From assembly GCF_013267355.1 (NCBI RefSeq), contig NZ_CP053985.1:4898001-4962000 (forward strand): a DNA stretch of 64,000 nt, written 5' to 3'. The DNA comes from Achromobacter pestifer (GTDB taxonomy: Bacteria; Pseudomonadota; Gammaproteobacteria; Burkholderiales; Burkholderiaceae_B). Both the position numbers and the translations under genes were made by a program. Under the pieces are notes generated by a model. The model was not told the origin of the DNA. It worked only from the letters and a program-made list of their open reading frames with translations, and did no database searches. Every line of letters starts with the position of its first letter. The first letter of the stretch is position 1. Below, in pieces: positions 15,418 through 23,522 of this stretch.

Positions 15418-16740
15418 TTAGAAGCGGGACGACAGCTGTATGCCCAGGATGTGGGCATTGCTGTCATAGGTGCCCGCGACGCGGCCCTTGGTCAGCTGGT
15501 TGCCGGACGTGGTGTCGATGTCCGTCTTGCGCAGGTAGAGATAGGTGTAACCCACGTCGAGCGTGGTGTCCTTGGTGGCTTGCCACTGCACGCCGGTCGA
15601 GAGCCAGTAGCGGTCGTTGTCCGGCAGCGAGGTCGGACGGTCGGCTTCCTTGTACACGGGCGACTGGTCGAAGGCGACGCCGAACTTCCACTTCCAGTTG
15701 GGCGCGAACTTGTAGTTGGCGCCCAGGGCGACGCGCCAGCTGTCGCGGAAATTCAGCGGCAGGTTGTCGTCGCGCGCGCCGGGACCCGAGTTGCGGATCA
15801 GCAGATTTGGGATGCTGCTCCAACCCGTCCAGGAAACGTCGCCCAGCAGCTCCCAGCGTTCGTTCAACTGGTGCGCCGCGCTCAGGATCAGGGTGTCGGG
15901 CAGTGATACGGTCGCCTTGGCGTCGAACGACACCGAGTTGCCGCGCGGATAGATGCTGGTGATGTCAGTGTCGCCCTTGGCCGTGTGCTTGATCTTGGAG
16001 CGGTAGGACAGGCCGATGCGGGTGTCTTCCGTCGGTTGCAGCATGAAGCCCACGTTCCAGCCCCAGGCGTCGCCCTTGAGATTCAGGTCGGCGTCGCCGG
16101 TGGTGCCCAGCGGCATGCCGGGAACGGGAAGCACGGCCTTCTTTTTGTAATTGGCGTCGATGTGCTGCCAATTCAGGCCGAAGCCCATGGAGAATTTCTC
16201 GTTGACCTTGTAGGCGATCGACGGGTTGACGTTGATCGTCTTGATCTCGAATTTGTTGGAGTGGTACTGGCCCACCCAGCCGTCGTCGTACTCGGTCATC
16301 AGGCCGAAGGGCGCGCCGACGCCCAGGCCGATGTACCACTGTTCGTTCAATTGCCAGGAGGCGTACATATTGGGCACCACGCCCAGGTTGCCGGCGTCGC
16401 CGCCGTTGCCGCCGGTCGGACGCGATCCGCCCAGGCCGGTGCCCGGCAGCCCGGGTATGCTGGGATTGCGGCTGTCGCCGTTGTCGGAAAACTTGAACGA
16501 CGGCCTGATCAGGTTGACGCCGCCGGACACGTTGAAGCCGGGCAGGTAGGTCATGCCGGCCGGGTTGTAATAGATGATGCTGGCGTTCTCCGGATTCGCC
16601 GCAGAGCCCGCGTAGGCGTTGCCCAGGCCGCTGGCGTTCTGCTCCAGGAGCTGAAAGCCGGCCGAGTGCGTTGCCGTGGTTGCGCCCAGGCCGACCACGA
16701 GGGCCGACAAGGTGCTCAGGGACAATGAACGTCTGCTCAT
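15418..16740 (-). CDS. fadL: Long-chain fatty acid outer-membrane transporter, FadL/OmpP1/TodX family
   Basis: Outer-membrane beta-barrel channel for long-chain fatty acids or other hydrophobic compounds, 440 residues. After a signal peptide, the mature protein begins AGFQLLEQNASGLGNAYAG and continues SIIYYNPAGMTYLPG, the N-terminal hatch with the NPA motif typical of FadL. The C-terminus ends in Phe (GIQLSSRF) as expected for an outer-membrane barrel. GAGGAGGCAGTACC precedes the ATG. It lies inside the beta-oxidation cluster, 77 bp after the fadJ-like gene, which points to fatty acids as substrate. Confidence 0.93.
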   Translation of the reverse strand: MSRRSLSLSTLSALVVGLGATTATHSAGFQLLEQNASGLGNAYAGSAANPENASIIYYNPAGMTYLPGFNVSGGVNLIRPSFKFSDNGDSRNPSIPGLPGTGLGGSRPTGGNGGDAGNLGVVPNMYASWQLNEQWYIGLGVGAPFGLMTEYDDGWVGQYHSNKFEIKTINVNPSIAYKVNEKFSMGFGLNWQHIDANYKKKAVLPVPGMPLGTTGDADLNLKGDAWGWNVGFMLQPTEDTRIGLSYRSKIKHTAKGDTDITSIYPRGNSVSFDAKATVSLPDTLILSAAHQLNERWELLGDVSWTGWSSIPNLLIRNSGPGARDDNLPLNFRDSWRVALGANYKFAPNWKWKFGVAFDQSPVYKEADRPTSLPDNDRYWLSTGVQWQATKDTTLDVGYTYLYLRKTDIDTTSGNQLTKGRVAGTYDSNAHILGIQLSSRF

Positions 16741-16817
16741 GGTACTGCCTCCTCGTGATGGATAGATGTCTCTATGGCACTGCCGGTCTTGTCGTTCCGG
16801 TTTAGGGTGTACAGGTC

Positions 16818-18776
16818 CTAATCGGCCTCAGCCGGTCTTATACTTCGCAACGCGTTACTGCTCTGGTAATGCAAGGGGCCGCCCGTGAATGGCGCGAACC
16901 CCGTTCCGAAAATCACGCCCGCGTCGGCCAGGTCGGCGTCGGCGACGATGCCCGCATCCACGCGCTGGCGCGTGGCGTCGATCAGCGGTTGGATCAGGCG
17001 CTGCGCCAGCCCAGCGGGCGCGCCTGACTGGCTGGCGCCCTTGACCGGCTTGCCGTCGCGCCACGTGTAGAAGCCGCGGCCGCTCTTCTTGCCCAGGTCG
17101 CCGCGCGCCAGGCGCTCGGCCAGGCAGCGCGGCGGCTCGGCGCCTGCAGCAAGTTCCGCGCCTGCCGCGCTTGCGATGTCCAACCCCACGGTATCGGCCA
17201 GCTCCAGCGGTCCCATCGGCATGCCGAATGCAACCATGGCTGCGTCCACGGCCTCCGGCGCCAGCCCTTCGTCCACGCTGCGCATGGCTTGCAGCATATA
17301 GGGCGCCAGCACGGCGTTGACCAGGAAGCCCGGCGCGCTCTTGACCGGCAGCGCCAGCTTGTCGATCTGGCCGACGAAGGCGCAGGCGCGGGCTTGCGCC
17401 TCGCCTGCATCGCCTTCGGCGTGCACCACCTCCACCAGCGGCATCTTGGCCACGGGATTGAAGAAGTGGATGCCGACCAGCCGTTGCGGCCGCGCCAGGT
17501 CCGCGCGCAAGGTTTCCAGCGGCAGGCTGGAGGTGTTGGTGGCGAGCAGCGCATCGGCCTTCATGCGCGGCTCCAGCGAGCGGTAGAGCGCGCGCTTGGC
17601 CTCGGGCTGTTCACTGATGGCTTCGATGACGATATCCGCCAGCGGCACGCCGCCGCCCGCAGGATCCGGAACCAGGCGGTCGAACGCCGCGCGCGCCAGC
17701 CGTGGATCCTTCAGGCGGCGCGAGAATAGCTGGGCGGCGCGCTTGATGGCGGGCGCGATGCGCGCCATGTCCTGGTCCTGCAGGGTGACCGTCATGCCCT
17801 TGAGCGCGCACCAGGCCGCGATGTCGCCGCCCATCACGCCGGCGCCGACCACGTGCACGTGGCGCGCGGGCGCGATGCCGGGCTGCTTGCCGTTGGCCTT
17901 CAACCGTTCCTGCAGGCGGAATACCCGCAGCAGGTTGCGGGCGGTATCGGAGGAAATGATGCGGTCGATGAGCGCGGGCGCCTGCAAGGCGTTGCCGCCG
18001 TGCTTTTCCCAGATCTCGACGATGGCGGGCGCGGCGGGATAGTGGCCCAGGGGATCCTTGGCCGCGATCTGCTTGCGGGCGCGGCCGGCGACGATGGCCT
18101 TGAGCGGCCAGCGGTCGGCCCAGGCGCCGACGCCGCGCGCACGGCGCGGCGCCTTGCGCGACAGCACCGTCTGGCGCGCGGCGGCCAGCAGCAGGCGGGG
18201 CGGCACGCGTGCGTCCGCCAGGCCCAGCGCGGCGGCGCGGCGCGCGTCGGCGCCGCGGCCGGTCAGCATCATGTCCAACGCGGCAGGCGCGCCTATCAGA
18301 CGCGGCAGGCGCAGCATGCCGCCCCAGCCGGGGAAGATGCCGAGCATGACTTCGGGCAGCGCGAGCGAGGTGCCAGGTTGGTCGGCCACCAGACGGTAGC
18401 GGCAGGCCAGCGCCAGCTCCAGGCCGCCGCCCAGGCAGTGGCCCTGGATCAGGGCCAGCGTGGGATAGCGCACCGCGGCCAGGCGGTTGAAGAGATTCCA
18501 ACCGCGCGCGACCAGCGCGCGCGCCTGTTCGGGCGTGTCCAGGCTGGCGAATTCATTGACGTCGGCGCCCACGATGAAGCCGCTGGTCTTGCCGGAGCGG
18601 ATGACCAGGCCCGCGGGCGGCGCCGCGTCCAGCGCGTCCAGCACCACGGCAAGCTCGCCCATGGTGTCGGCGGACAGGGCGTTGACCGCGCTGCCGGCGC
18701 GGTCGAAGGTCAGCCAGGCCAGGCCGTCGGCGTCGCGCTCCAGGCGCCAGTGCGCAAGCGTGTCCAGTGTGGTCAT
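16818..18776 (-). CDS. fadJ: Fatty-acid oxidation complex alpha subunit, FadJ/FadB type
   Basis: Bifunctional enoyl-CoA hydratase / 3-hydroxyacyl-CoA dehydrogenase of 652 residues, hydratase domain first (E. coli FadB/FadJ order). GFIVGADVNEFASL and ALIQGHCLGGGLELALACRY form the crotonase active-site region (residues 60-125). HVHVVGAGVMGGDIAAWCA near residue 300 is the NAD-binding motif, followed by GIHFFNPVAKMPLVEVVHA. It is somewhat short compared with FadJ (714). The ATG at 18776 overlaps the stop of the upstream thiolase in an ATGA, implying coupled translation; in-frame codons further upstream lie inside that thiolase gene. Confidence 0.92.
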   Translation of the reverse strand: MTTLDTLAHWRLERDADGLAWLTFDRAGSAVNALSADTMGELAVVLDALDAAPPAGLVIRSGKTSGFIVGADVNEFASLDTPEQARALVARGWNLFNRLAAVRYPTLALIQGHCLGGGLELALACRYRLVADQPGTSLALPEVMLGIFPGWGGMLRLPRLIGAPAALDMMLTGRGADARRAAALGLADARVPPRLLLAAARQTVLSRKAPRRARGVGAWADRWPLKAIVAGRARKQIAAKDPLGHYPAAPAIVEIWEKHGGNALQAPALIDRIISSDTARNLLRVFRLQERLKANGKQPGIAPARHVHVVGAGVMGGDIAAWCALKGMTVTLQDQDMARIAPAIKRAAQLFSRRLKDPRLARAAFDRLVPDPAGGGVPLADIVIEAISEQPEAKRALYRSLEPRMKADALLATNTSSLPLETLRADLARPQRLVGIHFFNPVAKMPLVEVVHAEGDAGEAQARACAFVGQIDKLALPVKSAPGFLVNAVLAPYMLQAMRSVDEGLAPEAVDAAMVAFGMPMGPLELADTVGLDIASAAGAELAAGAEPPRCLAERLARGDLGKKSGRGFYTWRDGKPVKGASQSGAPAGLAQRLIQPLIDATRQRVDAGIVADADLADAGVIFGTGFAPFTGGPLHYQSSNALRSIRPAEAD

Positions 18777-20068
18777 GGGCGGTCCTCGTCCAGGGTTTCG
18801 ACCAGCATCGCGCCGCCTTGGCCGCCGCCGATGCAGATGGCCGCCATGCCGCGCCTGGCGCCGCGGCGCTTCAGGGCCGCCAGCAGGTGCAGCACGATGC
18901 GGGCGCCGGAAGCGCCCACGGGATGCCCGATGGCGATCGCGCCGCCATCGACATTGAGCCGGGCCGGGTCCAGGTCGCCCCAGGCTGGCGTGCCGAAGTG
19001 CTCCTGGCAATAGGCATCGTCACGCCAGGCCGCGAGGCAGCCTAACACTTGGGCGGCGAAGGCCTCGTTGATTTCCCACAAGTCCAGGTCATTGAGGCCC
19101 AGGCCATGGCGCTGCATGATGGGCGTGGCCGCGTGCACCGGGCCCAGGCCCATCTGAGCGGGATCGAGGCCGGCCCATTGGCTGTCGACGATGCGGCCCA
19201 GCGGCCGCAGGTTCCATTTGCGGACCGCTTCCTCGGAGGCCAGCACCAGCATGGCGGCGCCGTCGGTCACTTGTGAGCTGTTGCCCGCGGTGATGTTGCC
19301 CCAGGGCTTGTCGAAGACGGGTTTGAGCTTGGCGAGTTTCTCGGGCGTGGAGTCGTCGCGCACGCCGTCGTCGTCGGGATACAGCTTGCCCTGCGTGTCG
19401 ATCAACGGCGAGATCTCGCCCAGCGCGCCCGCCGCGCGGGCCGCCAGCGCGCGCGCATGGCTTTGCGCCGCATAGGCGTCCATCGCGGCGCGGTCGATGC
19501 CGAAGCGGGTGGCGACGTTCTCGGCGGTCTGTCCCATGGACAGGCCAACCACCGGGTCCGTCAGGCCTTTGAGCAGGCCGATGACGGGCGCGAGATTGCG
19601 CAGCCGGAAGCGGCCTAGCGCCGCGAGCTTGGCGCCCGCGCCGCGGGCGGCGTACCAGCTTGCCAGCCAGCGCACCATCTCGTCCGAATACAGCACCGGC
19701 GCGCGCGACAGCGCATCCGTGCCGCCGGCCAGCACCAGTTCGGAGCGGCCGGACTGGATGTTGGCGACCGCGGAGTCCAATGCCTGCATGCCCGATGCGC
19801 AGTTGCGCATGACGGTCCATCCTGGCACCTTGTTGCCGCAGCCCAGGCGCAGCGCGATCACGCGGCCGATGTTCACTTCGTCGGGTGAAGGCGCGGCGCA
19901 GCCCACGATGACCTCGTCCAGGTCCGTGGGCGCATAGGGCTGGCGCAGCAGCAGGGCGCGGCCCGCCTGCACGGCGAGATCGCCGGCGGAGAAGGGGCCC
20001 GGGCCGGTGCGCGCCTTCAGGAAGGGCGTGCGCGCGCCGTCGACGACGTAAACCGGTTTGAATGTCAT
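18773..20068 (-). CDS. fadI: 3-ketoacyl-CoA thiolase, FadI type
   Basis: Thiolase of 431 residues, longer than FadA as expected for the FadI branch. Cys in VMRNCASGMQALDSA near residue 98, GHPVGASGARIVLH with the catalytic His, and CIGGGQGGAML near the C-terminus. AGGAGGAATCG precedes the ATG. It is 11 bp after fadE and overlaps the fadJ-like start by 4 bases, so fadI and fadJ probably form one complex. It is distinct in sequence from the thiolase at 11758. Confidence 0.92.
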   Translation of the reverse strand: MTFKPVYVVDGARTPFLKARTGPGPFSAGDLAVQAGRALLLRQPYAPTDLDEVIVGCAAPSPDEVNIGRVIALRLGCGNKVPGWTVMRNCASGMQALDSAVANIQSGRSELVLAGGTDALSRAPVLYSDEMVRWLASWYAARGAGAKLAALGRFRLRNLAPVIGLLKGLTDPVVGLSMGQTAENVATRFGIDRAAMDAYAAQSHARALAARAAGALGEISPLIDTQGKLYPDDDGVRDDSTPEKLAKLKPVFDKPWGNITAGNSSQVTDGAAMLVLASEEAVRKWNLRPLGRIVDSQWAGLDPAQMGLGPVHAATPIMQRHGLGLNDLDLWEINEAFAAQVLGCLAAWRDDAYCQEHFGTPAWGDLDPARLNVDGGAIAIGHPVGASGARIVLHLLAALKRRGARRGMAAICIGGGQGGAMLVETLDEDRP

Positions 20069-20079
20069 CGATTCCTCCT

Positions 20080-22428
20080 TCAGGCGGCCCTGCGTTCGGC
20101 CGTGGGGCTGCCCTGGTCCGCGGCGCGCAAGTCAAAGGGGAAATCATCCACTTTGACTACCGTGTCGCGCAAGCGGTTGCGGCGTTTCACCACGGCATAT
20201 TCCTCGGCGGTGATGCCGCCGATGGCGAAGGCGGCGTCGGCGATGTCGCGCACATTGGCCTGCGGATTGCCGTCGAGCGCGCCGCGCTTTTCAAGCTCGC
20301 GGATCTTGGCTTCGATGGGTTCGGCTTCCAGCGTGGCGGCCAGGGCCTGTTCGATCGCGCCCACGGGTTCGGCTTCGGTTGCGGGCAGATGGCAGCCCGC
20401 GGTCAGGCGGTCGCGCGTCGCGCTCGGGTTGATCAGGAGCCGCGCCACATCCTGCCCCAGCTGATCCGACGGCAGGGATTGCGTGCGGCCCCAGGGGAAG
20501 ACCAGACGGCGCAGGCTCCAGGCCACAAAGCGGTTGGGGTAGTTGTCCAGCACGCCTTCGATGGCTTCCTGCAGCTTGAACAGCGCGTCCTGGATGGACC
20601 AGTGCGCCAGCGGCGCATCGGCCGCCTGGCGGCCTTCGTCCTCGAAGCGCTTGAGCGTGGCGCTGATCAGGTACATCTGCGACAGCACGTCGCCCAGGCG
20701 CGCCGACAGGCGCTCGCGGCGCTTCAGGCTGCCGCCCAGCACCAGCATCGAGGTGTCGGCCAGCAGCGCGAAAGCGGCGCTGTAGCGGCTGAGCAGTTGG
20801 TAGTAGCGCTTCATCTCGGGTGCGACATCGGCGTTGACGCCGACCCAGCGCGCGCCGCTGAGCGCCGTGCCCAAGGCGCGCAGCTTGTTCTTCGCGACGA
20901 AGCCCACGTGGCCCCAGAAGGCGCGGTCGAAATCGTCCAGGCCCTGCTTCCTGTCGGGCGACTGCGCGGCCTGCATTTCAGCCAGCACATAGGGATGGCA
21001 GCGGATCGCGCCCTGGCCGAAGATGATCAGGCTGCGCGTGAGGATGTTGGCGCCTTCGACGGTGATGCCGATCGGAATCTGCTGATAGGCGCGGCCCAGG
21101 AAGTTGGACGGGCCCAGGCAGATGCCCTTGCCGCCGATGACGTCCATGCCGTCGTTGACCACCTGGCGCGCGCGCTCGGTCACGTGATATTTGACGATGG
21201 CGGACACGACCGAAGGCTTTTCGCCCAGGTCCACCGCGCCCGCGGTCATGCTGCGCGCGGCGTCCATCATGTAGGTATTGCCGCCGATGTGCGCCAGCGC
21301 TTCCTCCACGCCCTCGAACTTGCCGACGGGCGTGCGGAACTGGCTGCGCACGCGCGCATAGCCGCCCACCGCCCGCGCCGTCAGCTTGGACATGCCGGTG
21401 TTGGAAGACGGCAGCGAGATCGAGCGTCCCGCCGCCAGGCATTCCATCAGCATGCGCCAGCCCTGGCCTGCCATGGCCGGGCCGCCGATGATGAAGTCCA
21501 GCGGCATGAACACCTCCGCGCCGCGCGTGGGGCCGTTCATGAACATGGCGTTCAGCGGGAAATGGCGGCGGCCGGTGTCCACGCCCGGATGGTCGTGCGG
21601 CACCAGCGCGCAGGTGATGCCCAGGTCTTTCTTGCCGCCCAGAAGGCCGTCCGGATCGTACAGGCGGAACGCCAGGCCCAGCAGGGTGCACACGGGCGCC
21701 AGCGTGATGTAGCGCTTGTCCCAGGTGACCTTCATGCCTATCACTTCGCGGCCTTGCCATTCGCCCTTGCAGACGATGCCGCTGTCGGGAATGGCGGCGG
21801 CGTCGGAGCCGGCCCAGGGGCTGGTCAGCGCGAAGGCGGGCACTTCCTCGCCGCGCGCCAGGCGCGGCAGGTAGTGGTTCTTCTGTTCATCGGTGCCGTA
21901 GTGCAGCAGCAGTTCGGCGGGGCCGAGCGAATTGGGCACCATGACCGACACCGCCAGCGCGGACGAGCGCGTGGACAGCTTGGTCACGATTTCGGAATGG
22001 GCATAGGCCGAGAACCCCAGGCCGCCATATTCCTTGGGAATGATCATGCCCAGGAAGCCCTGGGTCTTCAGGTAGCTCCAGACTTCGGCGGGCAGGTCGT
22101 GGCTTTCCTGCGTGACGTGCCAGTCGTTGACCATGCGGCAGGCCTCTTCGGCCTGGACGTCGAGGAAACGCTGTTCCTCATCGTTCAGGCGCGGACGAGG
22201 ATAGGCCAGCAGTCGGCTCCAGTCGGGCCGGCCGCGGAACAGTTCGCCTTCCCACCACACCGTGCCCGCTTCCAGCGCATCGCGCTCGGTGTCCGACATC
22301 TGCGGCAGCACCTTGCGGTACAGATTGAAGATCGGCGCCGACAGCAGGGCGCGGCGGATCGGACGCACGCCCAGCACGACCGCCGCCAGGAGCGCGACGA
22401 TGACCAGAGCGAGGATGACTGCGTTCAT
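20080..22428 (-). CDS. fadE: Acyl-CoA dehydrogenase, FadE (YafH) type
   Basis: Catalyses the first oxidation of acyl-CoA to trans-2-enoyl-CoA using FAD. 782 residues, close to E. coli FadE (814) and much larger than ordinary acyl-CoA dehydrogenases. A hydrophobic N-terminal segment (LALVIVALLAAVVLGV) suggests membrane attachment. GFLGMIIPKEYGGLGFSAYA, FALTSPWAGSDAAAIPDSG and the later GGKGICLGPSNFLGRAYQ are family features. GGAGACAAGAAA precedes the ATG. It follows the TetR regulator gene by 47 bp on the same strand and opens the enzyme part of the cluster. Confidence 0.94.
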   Translation of the reverse strand: MNAVILALVIVALLAAVVLGVRPIRRALLSAPIFNLYRKVLPQMSDTERDALEAGTVWWEGELFRGRPDWSRLLAYPRPRLNDEEQRFLDVQAEEACRMVNDWHVTQESHDLPAEVWSYLKTQGFLGMIIPKEYGGLGFSAYAHSEIVTKLSTRSSALAVSVMVPNSLGPAELLLHYGTDEQKNHYLPRLARGEEVPAFALTSPWAGSDAAAIPDSGIVCKGEWQGREVIGMKVTWDKRYITLAPVCTLLGLAFRLYDPDGLLGGKKDLGITCALVPHDHPGVDTGRRHFPLNAMFMNGPTRGAEVFMPLDFIIGGPAMAGQGWRMLMECLAAGRSISLPSSNTGMSKLTARAVGGYARVRSQFRTPVGKFEGVEEALAHIGGNTYMMDAARSMTAGAVDLGEKPSVVSAIVKYHVTERARQVVNDGMDVIGGKGICLGPSNFLGRAYQQIPIGITVEGANILTRSLIIFGQGAIRCHPYVLAEMQAAQSPDRKQGLDDFDRAFWGHVGFVAKNKLRALGTALSGARWVGVNADVAPEMKRYYQLLSRYSAAFALLADTSMLVLGGSLKRRERLSARLGDVLSQMYLISATLKRFEDEGRQAADAPLAHWSIQDALFKLQEAIEGVLDNYPNRFVAWSLRRLVFPWGRTQSLPSDQLGQDVARLLINPSATRDRLTAGCHLPATEAEPVGAIEQALAATLEAEPIEAKIRELEKRGALDGNPQANVRDIADAAFAIGGITAEEYAVVKRRNRLRDTVVKVDDFPFDLRAADQGSPTAERRAA

Positions 22429-22475
22429 TTTCTTGTCTCCGTGGAGGTTCTGTTCCGTCTGCGGGCGCGGGGCGC

Positions 22476-23141
22476 TCAGGGTACGTGCGGCAGGGGCGCG
22501 CGCAGGCCGCCGAGCAGAAAGCTCATCAGTCGCGGCAGCAGCAGGTCGGGGTTATCGGGCTGTTCGGCGTCGTCTATGGTCCAGCCTGTGACCGAGCGCA
22601 GCAGGTCCGTGCCGATGATGGCGTAAGAGGTGGCACCCAGCATGAACTGGAAGCGCCACACGATTTCCGCGCGGGGCACGTCGGGCAGGGCCGCGAACAG
22701 CGCGTTGCGGTAGCGCTCCAGCACGTCCGCGTACTCCTCGGCGAACAGCGCGCGGATGAAATCCGAGGGGTCGGTCATGGTGCGTTCCAGCAGCGGCAGG
22801 AAGGTGCTGCCAGCCTGCGCGGGATCTGCCGCCAGGCGTAGCAGCGTGCCGAAAAAGGCGTCCACGATCTGCGACGGCTTCAAGGGCTTGCCTTCGGCTT
22901 GCGCCTCCAGTTCATCCAAAAGTCGCAAGCGCTCGCGGTTCAGCACTTCCAGGCGACGTTTGAGCACCGCCTGCACGAGTGACTCCTTGGAGCCGAAGTG
23001 GTAATTCACCGACGCCAGGTTGACGCCGGCGGCCGCGGTGATCTGCCGCATCGAGGTGCCATCGTGTCCCTGCTGGGCGAACAAGGCCTCGGCGGTGTCC
23101 AGGATCGATTCACGGGTAGGGGATGGTCTGATTTCTTGCAT
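22476..23141 (-). CDS. TetR-family regulator of fatty-acid degradation, PsrA-like
   Basis: A 221-residue TetR repressor. The N-terminal helix-turn-helix reads ILDTAEALFAQQG...GVNLASVNYHFGSKESL (residues 14-55), closely matching Pseudomonas PsrA, as does IVWRFQFMLGATSYAI in the ligand domain. PsrA binds long-chain acyl signals and represses beta-oxidation genes. The ATG at 23141 is chosen because the TetR fold starts here; the long open frame upstream has no similarity. A PsrA-type operator lies 12 bp upstream, so it probably represses itself and the fad genes that follow on the same strand. Confidence 0.85.
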   Translation of the reverse strand: MQEIRPSPTRESILDTAEALFAQQGHDGTSMRQITAAAGVNLASVNYHFGSKESLVQAVLKRRLEVLNRERLRLLDELEAQAEGKPLKPSQIVDAFFGTLLRLAADPAQAGSTFLPLLERTMTDPSDFIRALFAEEYADVLERYRNALFAALPDVPRAEIVWRFQFMLGATSYAIIGTDLLRSVTGWTIDDAEQPDNPDLLLPRLMSFLLGGLRAPLPHVP

Positions 23142-23152
23142 AAGGTTGAATT

Positions 23153-23166
23153 CAAACGTTCGTTTA
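23153..23166. promoter_or_regulatory. PsrA-type operator upstream of the TetR/fad cluster
   Basis: CAAAC-GTTC-GTTTA fits the PsrA consensus (C/G)AAAC-N4-GTTT(G/C) except at the last base; the core AAACG-TT-CGTTT is a perfect inverted repeat. It overlaps the leader between a CATAAT (-10-like, 23174-23179) and the ATG at 23141 on the minus strand, a position suited to autorepression. Confidence 0.7.
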
Positions 23167-23522
23167 AAAACAATTATGCGTGAGAGATGGCTGAGACGCG
23201 AGCCTCGGCTATCCCCAATAGGGTTTACCACTAGCGCCCCGCGCGTCGCACATTCGGGACCGCCCGGATTCTCCTTTGCCTCCGCCAAGCGGATGACAAA
23301 TCTCATGCGTAGGGAGTAGCAATTTCCTAGTGTATGCGCATGATCCTGCGCCATTCGTCCTCGGACTGCCGACCTAGGTTGTATGTGGTCTGGAAGGGAC
23401 GCGCAAAACCCCGCAGTATCAGCGCGAAGACTTGAATCTGTCGCGCCCCTGAATACGCAATGGCTAGCCCGTTCGCCGTACCGGACGGAAGGCCGATAAG
23501 CCCTGGCACAGGAGCAGGAGAA
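23167..23522. other. Intergenic region between divergent TetR and exopolysaccharide-region genes
   Basis: About 355 bp without a convincing gene. It contains the outer promoter of the fad cluster and the promoter of the gene at 23523. A nested imperfect inverted repeat at 23304-23342 (CATGCG...CGCATG outside, TAGGGA...TTCCTA inside) is the only structure that stands out; its function is unknown. Confidence 0.5.

Noticed and set aside
20062..22626. Plus-strand open frame of 854 codons opposite fadE
   Set aside because: Entirely antisense to a well-supported FadE gene; composition is typical of antisense frames in GC-rich DNA.
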